From: Paragonimus skrjabini miyazakii
Lineage: Eukaryota; Platyhelminthes; Trematoda; Plagiorchiida; Troglotrematidae
NCBI GenBank assembly: GCA_014338405.1
Contig: JTDE01002847.1
Location: 24,806-88,805, forward strand
Direction of reading: 5' to 3'
Length of the DNA stretch: 64,000 bases
Below, piece after piece: positions 26,401-38,400 of the stretch. Within the stretch, counting starts at the first letter, position 1; every line of letters starts with the position of its first letter. A model generated the notes under the pieces. That model saw only the letters and a program-made list of their open reading frames with translations. It was not told the origin of the DNA and searched no databases. A program made the translations under genes and the position numbers.

Positions 26401-29400
26401 GAATCACCAGATGAGAAAAAGAAGACCACCTGTGTATCCATCCATTTGGGTCAATATTATGAATCAACGAAATCGTGTGCGCACCACATGAGTCACGCTT
26501 CAGTGAGTGCCCGCAACCTTGAAATCCGTTTGTTCATTTTAAGACAACCGACGTACACACTTCAGGTCTAGTCGAAGAGAAACGGTGAAGAGATTATGAC
26601 CAAATGAAAACAAAATGGACTGTTGCATAAGTCTTTGTGAGGAAAGTCAACCGATATAGTTGCGGTGAAAGTAATTTTTCTGACATCCACTAACTCGATA
26701 TTTCGATGCCATGATGTTTGTACCGACGACTTGGTTGGGCCAACCAGTGAACCTCTTACTGACAGGACCTTGACGGTCACTGTGATTGATTCCGTCTAGA
26801 AACTATCACTTTGTGCCAATAAATTTGTGCCTGGCGTAATTGAAACAACACTTTCAAACGAGAAAAAGTATTTGTTTGTGAATAGTGCAAATCTTGTACA
26901 ATCGCACCTAGAGATAAGTCATTGAGGTAACTGTTTGAGCAGATTGTGATTCACTATGCATTTGTAATCCACTGTTTCGTCGCAAGTTAATGGGCTGTTA
27001 ATCCGAGATACAGACAGATATGGGAACCACTTCACTTTGTATGAGGAGTTTCTCACCTGGTAGGTAGTTTTGACTCGGAACGCCCACAATTCTCTCCACC
27101 TCCTCATCTGTCACTAAAATTTCCCGAAAAAGCGCCTTTGCCTTCTGAATGGTGTCCGCAATGCAGGTTCCCCTGACTCTGTTGAGAAACACTTGGTTCG
27201 CGTAACGTTTGCAATTGGAACAGCTCTATTAAGGTGTGCGCAAACATCGATAGACACTGGGCTGTTCGCTGTGGTTCCATATCAGACCATATGGCGGGCA
27301 CAGTGTCAAAAAAGTAGAAGTTTGACTGACCTCCGCCTCACGACATAGAAAGATTAGTGCGATTATTATTAAAAATATCAGAAGCCGACAGCTGATGGTG
27401 TCAGACGCTTGCTTTGATGAACTACCCATTGGAACGTTGGTAATCTTTCATAATTCGACCATGCAAATTGAAATCCTGCGTTTGTATATGAAGGAATGAT
27501 ACAGTTAAGGTAATCGAATATTGGAGAAACTAGAACAATCCGGCTGCATATGATATTTTAGAAATAATCAACTGTTTTCCAACTGTTCCATATTGATGGT
27601 TAAAGTACGGACATTAATGGAAAAACTTCGTTTGAATCCACAGAGATTTCCTACAAAATACTTTTGTAAGTTCAATGCATTCTTCAGGGGCTTTCTAACC
27701 GAGTTTTGTAGGTCAAGGAGCTACTGTCTAATACTGTGACACGGCGACCTCTGTAATTGGACTTGTAGATCTGTATAACACAGAACCCATCCTTGCTTCT
27801 ATACTTGCCCATGAGTTTGGAGTTGATCCTCATCTGGTTTGTGTTACTCAGTCGTTTATAACTGCACGGCAGTCAGTTATGAAGGGCAGAGGGATAGCCG
27901 AATCTATTATCTATATATTGTCATCTGGTTAGGTGTGACGTTGAATTGTGTCTTATATTAAGCACATTAGTTTAGTAGTACTAATACAAAACACAAATTC
28001 ACCAAGTTATACACAGATCATCCGTCTGGAGTACAGGAACTTTTTTCTGATATGTCTTTTGAAGTAGGCCAATATGTTAGCTCCTCAACTACAAGTTGGG
28101 GAACAGAAAGCAGTTGCCATGATCTTACCGACAAAAAACTATAAGATGGCTTTAAAAGGATGGCGTGGAAACAGAAATTACAACATTCACAATTTCGTTC
28201 ATGTGTCTCACAGTCATCAACTCTCATTTCGAACATATTTAACAGCAGATGGAGCCATGATTTCTTTTCCTATCTTCAGGTTCTTCTGAGACGACAAGAT
28301 TTCAGTTTGTTCATACGACCTGTCTTGTTTGACGATCGTGGTGAGTATCGATGTGCCGTGGTCTTCCAAAATGCTGTTCACTTTCGTTCAGTGACATTGC
28401 GAATACTGGGTGAGTTAATATACAAGTGAATATGTGTAGTTTATAACATTACCTACCAAATGATTATTAATTTTCTGTTCCAGTTCATTTTGACTGTATA
28501 TCAAATTTAAGGGTCAGTTGGATAAAGAAGAACTGCGTGCGGGGTTCCGGAAGTTAGTATAAAGGAAAGATTTTTTTAAAGTATTCAGTCCGATTACCAA
28601 AATTTTTACTTGTTTTTGTTTCGAAATATATAATTAACTTTGATGATCAATCTCACGAAATCTTGACTAAACTTTTCAACAAAATTAGAGGTATACAGAT
28701 CTCAATAAGTGTTTGATTGTATTTTCCACGGTCTTCTAAAGTACCTTTCAAGCAAAACAATAAATTTTGCTATAGAAAAATAAAGAACTATTGGAGTAAA
28801 AAGCAAATTGTAATGCAGTATCGATAAAAAATATGAAAATAGTGGTTAAGGTGGTGACACGAACTGCTTCTAAGTTTTTAAAATAAGGGCATTTACCATA
28901 AGTTTTGATATGGTCTCTGATTTATACTCCACTGGAAAGTCTTAAGGGTGTGTTAACAGACTGAACTTAACGGGAGTAGCTTCCGTCCGTACGTAAAATG
29001 ATTTCCTAGCCCAAGCGATTAACATGTCAATCGGGGTTAGAAATTAAGAATTGGACTGAACATTGATCAACAAATTTTCATACATGGTCATGCTACGTAG
29101 GTGAATTATAGATTAGTCTTAGCAAAACAGAAAGTTACAATCGGTCAGCCGCATAGATCATCTTACCACGAACGCTTCACCCAAATGTGAGTAGCACTCT
29201 GTCTATAACAACCAAAACCACTATCAAGAAGATACCGAGGTAGCTACGGGACATTTTAATTCTTTACTATTCAAAACTGTTACAGCCTCGATCAGGTTAC
29301 CACAATTTCTAATCTGGATCATACAAACCTCTTGAGTATTGTTATTTAAGTTACCACTCATCAACTAGGTATGATGAGAGTGGGGTCCGGGATATCAAGC

Positions 29401-32400
29401 CTATTATCACTTTCATTCTCCATGAGTGAGTTCAACTTGTTTCAAATGGTTCACGACCTCACAGCTGATTTCAGCATCTGTAAATGAACGAACCGTTTTC
29501 GCCAACAGTAAACAATAGAATTGTTCATTGTGCCAATAAATTCAGGCCTGGCGTAATCGGAGCACTATTTTAAAACGAGAAAAAGTATTTGTTTTGTTAT
29601 TAGTGCTAACCTTGTAAAATCGTTCCTGGAGATGAGTCATTAATTAGCTGTTAGTTCTACTTTGTGACCCAAATTTCATTTAAATGACTGAAGATAAATG
29701 AACGAAATATCTGTCGACTGTTTCAAACGGCTCATATTCTGTGTCCAAATTCTCCTTGTCCGGCTTTTGTTGCAAAACCTTTCTTTCAACCCTAGTAAGT
29801 ACCTGATATATTACAGTCTGGAGGTTTTCGTAAATCTTCCAATAATATCTCCTAAACTATTTACGATGGATAACAATGCGCCATTTCTCAAGTCATCAAG
29901 GACATTGATTGAAATTAACGAACCGAAAACTGTGCGTACTTGTTAACACCTGTGTACTCTGTGTTGCTGAAGTATGAGAGACAGTAAAGTGTAATAAGCC
30001 AACTGATGTTTCTTGCGTTCGCACTTAATGATTCTTTACTTAGCGGCCAATGGAGATCCGTTCAAAATGCCCCTGACAAAATCAAGATTTCCGTCTCTGA
30101 CTGCAACGCTACATAAACATGATTGAATGTAAAGGGTGGACAGCGAATAATAGATGTTTATTATGACGTTTCAAATCAAATCTAGGATCCGTTGTCAAAA
30201 GATGTATATATATACTCTGTTTTTGCAAAGAAGGGAGCTGTTAATTAAGCCCATGCCTAGAACTAACAATCCGGCCAGAATGATCCACATCTTAAAGAAA
30301 AAATGTTGTACTAAAAGCCACTTTTCCACATTCGCTACGACCCGTGTTTCATTGCATAACCCAAGAGAATAGTCACTAGTGTGATATTTTAATATCCCAG
30401 AGGGCCAATTCAAATTTGTTTGTTAGTTTTCATCATTCTAGACTTAATTTGTCACTCTGAGCGTCCAGTTTTTTATAAGTAGATTCAAATATAATTCTGA
30501 TTTGGACGATCAAATGACAACTTAGAAATGGTAAAAACATACAGCTGTTCATCTACTCACCCAGAACATTATCATCTGTTTGGTATTCAATATATCTAGG
30601 TTCAGCTTCAATATTTATGGAACTTTGATGGTCAACTGCATTGATAATTCCAAAACATTTTTGTCGTATTCCTTCTTGAACTTTCAACGAAATAGGGTGT
30701 TATTTAATGGGAATTTATGTCAAAACGCAGTTGTGTGTTGAAGCTGACATGTTAAATTTATACTGGATCAATCAGACTAAATTCGCCGCATTTCCGAAAC
30801 ATTGTTCACATCACTTGCGTTAATCCTTTTCACTCCTTTCATCATTCAGTTCCCCCAAAAATAACACGATCGCCAGTTCCGTTTCTGAAAGTGGACGAAG
30901 GAGCCAGTTTGCAGATTGACTGTGCAGCTGACGGGTTCCCGAGTCCGCGTATCGACTGGTTTGTAAACAGGAGTAACCAAACTTTTGATGGAAGTCGACG
31001 AACAATGCGGACTGCGTTGGAAGAATTTTCTTCATTGGATGAAAGTGAGCTGTAATAATGTTGACACATTTAAGAGATTACCAACAAAGTGTACAAAACA
31101 GTTACAGTCCAAATGCGAAGAATAGACCTAATCAGTCAGACCATTCTAGTATGCGCATTGCATCAGAGACATTCAGTGGTAGGACATGAATAAACAGAAC
31201 AACGAATGACCGGTACAGCATGTTTTCACCATCCTTAATAACGCACTGTAGGTTAAAGCATAGAATGAATAATAACCCAAATGAAATCAATTGGTCGACA
31301 TTTTTTAATACGGCGACGAGTTACACTGTCATGGTCTATGTTAGTCTAAATAGCAAAAGCAGTTGTAATAAAACATTAATAAATCTTGATCCCAAACTCT
31401 CTTCCTAAGTTTTCAGATTTTCGATGCGTTTTCAGAAATTACTGGATCCAATGGAACGCTGAAAATCTCTCGATTGCATCGAGCAATGAGTGGACAGCTA
31501 ATCTGTGTGGCATCCAACGGCGTTGAACCGAATGATCAAACCACAGTAGCACTTTCTGTCAGATGTAAGTCAACATTCAGTTTGATGGTACCTTATCTCA
31601 ACGGTGAGTCAAATTATGTAATCATCATTACGCATATATAAGTTCAATATTTATACTAATCAAGCTTGGGGGTCGGTCTTGGATTAAGTATGCATTCGGC
31701 AGCGGATAATGAGGGGTTTCAGTATACAACAGTCGTGGAAAAGTCTTGGGTTAATCAAATTCCACATCTTCCTCATAAAACTTGGCAATTGCTTGGGCCG
31801 TAGTAGTCCAGATAGGGATGTTCAAACCAGTATCAGATGACCCTCAAAACCCCACTTATGAGTTCTATCAGTTTCGCTAGTACTCATTTTCACGGAAACA
31901 TAGTGAAGCTTTAAACGATCTCATAGTTTAGGTACAGATGCTGATAATCATGGACTCAGTCTTCACGCTTGTAATCAAGTCAGTCCACTTAACATTTGGT
32001 ATGGGCGTTCAACCACTTTTGGGCTCCCCGTCAGCTAAACCTTACCTGCCAATGCACAGCAACTGCCCAGATATAACGACGGATACCAAGTTACATAAAA
32101 TCAACAGTTTTGACAGACAGACTGACACAACTTAAAACCAAGGTTGAGGAAGATTGAGTATAGAAGGGACCGTTTGCGACTGCGCTCCTGCATGTCAATC
32201 CAAGGCTTGTCTGGCCGCAAACGTTGTCTATCAACACTTCGTTGTACCTAGTATGGGAAACTTCACCCGTAGCTGGTTCACCCTAGCCGGATACGCAGGT
32301 AACAGCCGACAACGACAAATAGCCAATAGCTGGCACTGAAACCTAATTACATATAGCAGCTGGGGACCAAAGCTTAACCTGAAAAGAAAAATGAGACACT

Positions 32401-35400
32401 GTCTTAAATCAAACGAGCAACAATCGGCAACGATCCGAATTGCATTTGGTAGTGTGATAACGGATTTTAATGCCACGATTTCTTGACTATCCTTACTTAC
32501 AATAGTCCTTGCCAAACAAACTAAAAGTATGCAATATTGTGCCCAATTAGCCGACGACTTCTTCGAACGTTTTCAGCTACCGACAGCCCCGTCATTATAG
32601 AATCTAATCTATCCCTATTGCTCGACGCTAACTGCTCAGCCGTGTCACTCAGATCTCACTTTAACCGGTTACGATACTGGAATCAGCGCTTAGACAATAG
32701 ATTATCAGAGAGCAACCACAGTATAAATAAGTCGTTTGATAAGTGAATGGATATTGAATACTTTCGCATCTATCTTTTGTGTGTAATGTCAAAAGATTCA
32801 TGCAGTGTACCGCAGTTACTGACACACTACACACGTATATATAACGATATATACTTCTCAAGTTGAACATCACCCACAATTGATCGCAGCTGTCACATTC
32901 CCATAGACTTCCCAGTCGGCCCCTTTCGAACAACAGAAGCACTACACTCGAGTTTCGCTCTCATTAGAGCTCGTCAGTAGTGCATATCATCGCCACTGCC
33001 GGGACTAGAACCACGGACACGCTGTTCATGAGGCAACCGTGTTTACCACTGCGCCATTGACCTCACATTAGGCACGACCGAATTATCACATGTGAACGCT
33101 CAACCACTTTCGCTTGTGAGTAATGATCAGGTTGCCCTATCGTCTCGAGAGCAGACACAGTTACTGTCTGTTAACTCCCATCGATGACCCCGCGATTAGG
33201 ACTTGCTAGACAGGTCGAAATCTTCGATCTCATTAAACATGCTAGGCGATATTTCAGATTACTGATGAGTAGTCGGGGATTTGGTTAATTTCAAGTTGAA
33301 CAACACCAACAATTGATGGCAGCTGGGGATGCGACAGCATTCAGAAACATACCAAGTATTGTCTGAATGTCGAACACGCTTCGATTGTAAGCAAAGAACT
33401 ACTATTGAATCGTGTATATATCACTTATGGTTATTCGATACTTCAGGCAAATTACATAGTTAGCTCACAACATAAAAGCTAAAGATTAGTATAGACGGAA
33501 TGACGGAGGAAGATAATCTCCAGTGATGAGTAACGATTGGGGAAAGGGTTCAATGTTACCTAATCGCGCTTATTTTCGTGTAGCTTGTTGATGACCCAAT
33601 ATACCATTAGTTTCGGCAGCAAATTCCAATTGGTTTTCATGCAAAAGGAAAATCTATGCAATCTCATATAACCATTAGTCTACATCTTTTGCTACAACTT
33701 TTGGATCTAGCGCTTGCTACTCTCCGATCGTCTTAAATAAACAATTAACAAATATAGCGTTGGTGGCATCCGTTTCCAGGTTAGCGTGTCACAGTGTCAG
33801 AAACTGACGGACGCCTTCTTCTAATGCTGACTGCAGGTGACTTTTATTGCACCATTTGCAGTTGTATTCACGCATTTCGTATACAACTTTGACCAAAGGT
33901 AACAAAACCAAGAGACTTGTGAATGGAAACATCTATGGTCCACTCAGACGATGTCAGATATCCAGATGGTAGGATTGTATGAAAGCGTAATTCTTGTCTG
34001 ACTGCAACAAGGAAGCAGGGAGACTCTAATGGTAAAGTGTGAGCTAGCATGAAGAACGCTGAAGAAGTATAACGCAGAGAGTATTCAAATATAGAAATGT
34101 ACATTTCTGACCTTTAATTGGGATTATTAAATTTTTGTTTGGACTGAAATACAAACAGGTCTTTGAGCACACAATATACCAACAAGACTGAGGAAGAAGA
34201 GATAGCAGGTCACTACTACCCACGTTCCTGACAGAGAGGGTAGGTGATTTTATCGGAAGATGGAGTTATCAAATGATACAAACAAAGGATATATGCGTTC
34301 GAAAATACCCAGATGTCATGAGAATGACGAAGTAGCGAACAAGACTTGTTTTCTGTGTTTGATCATCAGGCTAATTACAACACAATAAATATGAAAACAG
34401 TAACTGATATCAATTGAGATTATGGACGAAGTGTTTGTTATCAGTTATGCAATCACTGTTCCGAAACGTGGGCTTGATGGTTTTCAGGGCCATCGGAGAT
34501 TAAGTGTTCGTACGAACTTTTTCTGAGCGCAGAAGTCAGGGTTGCGTAATCAGATACTAATGGCCTCGGCACCGGTCAAAATGCTTAATCTCACCATCTT
34601 TGATCGATTTCTTGGCACTCGGTAAACAATCTGGAAAGCGTCTTTCTTACTGCGAGTGATTAGAGTCAGTCAAATGAGCAACAATTGCTGTTATAACCGT
34701 TTTAATCACACCACTATTCAACGACGCAGGATGATGTTCACACAGTCTGTCAGACAATCGCTTTGTAGTACGATCAATGTATGATGCAGATATATGATTA
34801 ACTTAATTTGCCACCCACTTAGTGCATTCGCTATACCCTCGTTGATGGTCTGCTTTGAGTGCATACACGGCCTACCAATCCAAAAAGGTCAATGCATTCA
34901 CGACCGCATGTTTTGCAGAAGCACATTACGACCACCACTATCATTGGCACCTAGAGTTTTATTCCACATCGTGCACTTGAGTTCAGAGTCGCGCAGCCGT
35001 CACTCATTTCATTTTCGGACGTCCGCCTTGGTCGTATGCCTCTAAGTGACGCGTTTACAGTGAAGACATCCTCATTGCTAAGACCTCCAGATGCATACGT
35101 TTTTTTGTCGCTGTGTCGGGAAGCTACAATAAACAGATTTGTGAAATGGAACATACAATATCGTCGTGAGTAGTCTACGATCCATACTACACTGAACCTC
35201 GTGCACCGCTCATGTCATACTACAGCATGACCACATAGTCGAGCAAAATGATGATTACTGCTTCGTGAGTGAGTCCGTGTAGTGATAATGCAGACATTCA
35301 GTTAGGGTCGGTTGTTTCTAATTGTCAATTCGTGATCAGCACAGAGACTGAACATATATTACCTTTCTCGTTGACTGTACCTATACCGTAGGGTCTAAAA

Positions 35401-38400
35401 ACGCCTGGTCAAGCCACTGAGTTGCATCCAACTCGCGTGAGGGTCACCCAGAACAAAAGTACGACATTCGCCGACGTCAAAGGGATTATCGCAAATAGTC
35501 AATAATAAAACTGGTTTTTCTGTGTAGTCTATATGACACACGGTTGGAACATAAACACTATGAAAGCGCAAGACTTACCTCGACCGAGCCATAGACGTAA
35601 GGATGTGATTCAACTTATGTAATATACTGTCTGCCTATCGTTAACTGGTGGATGCGGCAGTCATTTTGAAACTTGATACCTCATGCCGAGTAGCCTATTC
35701 AGCATAAAGTGCAACTAGCGCATGTTTCCGAAGACTATCTTAGTCTGTTAGCCTTGTCTCAATTAAGCTTGAGACGTCGATATCATGACGGCTGAATTTC
35801 ATGGTGATCAGCACTGTACAAGTTTACAGCCATCCGGTGCCGTATTGGTCCAGCAAAGCACGCTAATGCTGCGTCTTGACGGACAGCGCCCACCCCCCTA
35901 CAAGAAGTTGTTTTAGGCTGACTTTAGGGCTCCCAGCTGAAGCTGTTGGCTCAATAATGTGACTACTGATGAGTAGCAGGGGATTTCGATATACATATAG
36001 GTTGAACATAATCCACAATTGATCGCAGCTGTCACATTCCCATAGACTTCCCAGTCGGCTCCTTTCGAACAGCAGAAGCACTACACTCGAGTTTCGCTCT
36101 CATTAGAGCTCGTCAGTAGTGCATATCATCGCCACTGCCGGGACTAGAACCACGGACACGCTGTTCATGAGGCAACCGTGTTTACCACTGCGCCATTGAC
36201 CTCACGTTAGGCACGACCGAATAATCATATGTGAACTCTCAACCACTTTCGCTTGTGAGTAATGATCAGGTTGCCCTATCGTCTCGAAATGGAAACACAG
36301 TAACTGTTCTGTTAACTCCAGTCGATAACCCCGCGATTAGGACTTGCTAGACAGGTCGAAATCTTCGATCTCATTAAACATGCTAGGCAATATTTCAGAT
36401 TACTGATGAGTAGTCGCGGATTTGGTTTATTTCAAGTTGAAAATCTATGGAAAGTCTATAGGAATGCGACAGCTGTGATCAATTGTGGGTGACGTTCAAC
36501 TTGAAATAAACTAAATCCCCGACTACTCATCAGTAATAACATTTGTTCTCAATTTTATGTACATTTTAACTACAAAAATAACTCAGTATCTGTATAAATG
36601 GGGAAAATGTTTGAAACTGTCCAATAGGTGGGACAACTATCATAACGCCTTCCAATGGAAATCAGTAACCTGCCTATGACTAACATACAAAACTTGTGAT
36701 CATCCAATTTGTCAATTATTACTGAGAGACAACTTGATTAGTTTGGTAAGATCACGTGTTCTTTTTCTTGCGTTCAAAATGTTCGTACTTCCACCAGTGA
36801 TGACGCTCAATTTTCTGGCTTCTTTTTAATATTTGGTTGGTTCCAAGCTTTTGTTCGTCGGGTTCGGTTCACCAGTCAAAACACACTTCATCGTCATACT
36901 GCTAAACTGTTGTTCGTACGCTTGACCTTGCTGACTTGTATCAAATCGTGTCTGCTGGAGTTTTCCAAAGTAAAATAGGCCACAAGGGAAAGTGGTTGAG
37001 TTTTCACATATGATAATTCGGTCGTGCCTAATGTGAGGTCAATCGTCCAGTGGTAAACACGGTTGCCTCATGAACAGCGTGTCCGTGGTTCAAGTCCCGG
37101 CAGTGGCGATGATATGCACTACTGACGAGTTCTAATGAAAGCGAAACTTGAGTCTAGTGCTTCTTTACGAAAGGGGCCGACTGGAAAGTCTATGGGAATG
37201 CGACAGCTGCGATCAATTGTGGGTGATTATTAATATTTATAGAATAGAAGCGTTTGTATTAGTTCAAGTTTTGATACTAAATACATGCCTTTTCTTTCTA
37301 GTATTAGGGATCCGACGGTATCGACTAAGGATTTAAGGCAAAAAACAATGTTTCAACAGCATACGACTGTTTTTGTAGGTGTATGTATTTGTAGTGAGTA
37401 GATGCTAGAAAGGGCATTGAAGTGAGAAAAATATGGTTGAAAAAGATATTGGGAACAATCGTTACTTCCAAATTCACAGATAACACAAACTGTCAAATAT
37501 TGCCAGACAGCATTATCTCGTTGTTCGCTTTATGTAATCAGTACTGTCTAGCGTCACAAAGATTATTTCGCAGATTATCTTCGGATGGGGAGTTTTAGTC
37601 ACAACAATTCGTAGCCGCATAAATGTGGTTCCATCAGGCAGGTTACACTGAGCTTTGAACAACTCTAGTAACAAACATGCCGCCGTATGCTATATAACCT
37701 GTGTTGTGTAATCAAGTAGCATAACATTTATATTGTTTCATGAAGATTTCCTAGGGCTTTTGTATGCACTTCGGGTCAAAATGACAGCACCTCAAAAACA
37801 GGCGGAATTCTATATATAGTTATATATATATATATGCTTGTGCATAATCCGAGTTAACTAATGAGAAGCAAAACTGATGGGTTTCAGCATCTGCCATATT
37901 TGTTTTTCAAACCACTTCCTAATCACAAGCTGTAAACATTCAAATAAAATCTTCCATTCATTTGTTGACATCGTAAAACTCAAATACGGTCCTTTTCTGA
38001 ATCCAAGTTTTTTTGATCTATTCGTTTAAAGTGTCGTACCGATGGGGACAAATTTTTGAAAGTCTGTTGTAATCTGTACGAATCGTCCATAGATTCTAGA
38101 TACTCGTTTAACACATTACAGACTTTGCGTATTTAAAATTATGTGCATATTTGTATCAGCGAATTTTTGGAAAATCATTTCGGAGGTCATGTATAAACTT
38201 CAAGCAAATCATGACTTCAAATATGAAGTAAGGTATGATAGTTGTATTTATTTGCCCTCACCGCAGGTAAAATATTCCCTTGTTTTGAACATGAATAGCA
38301 AGCATTTCGAACATAAGGTGCTACCCTAAATAAATACGACAGAACTTCGAGCTAAATATCAGGTCAATCCGCGCTGTACCGCAATTGTCGTCTACACTCT

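Noticed and set aside
31411..31435. Upstream alternative acceptor for exon 6
   Set aside because: Using the TTTTCAG ending at 31,416 adds 19 nt and shifts the frame, giving an early stop and losing the Ig F strand.
36505..36540. CATCAGTA segment (CTGATGAG in complement) as a second ribozyme
   Set aside because: CTGATGA is present in complement but no stem II or GAAA follows at the right distance.
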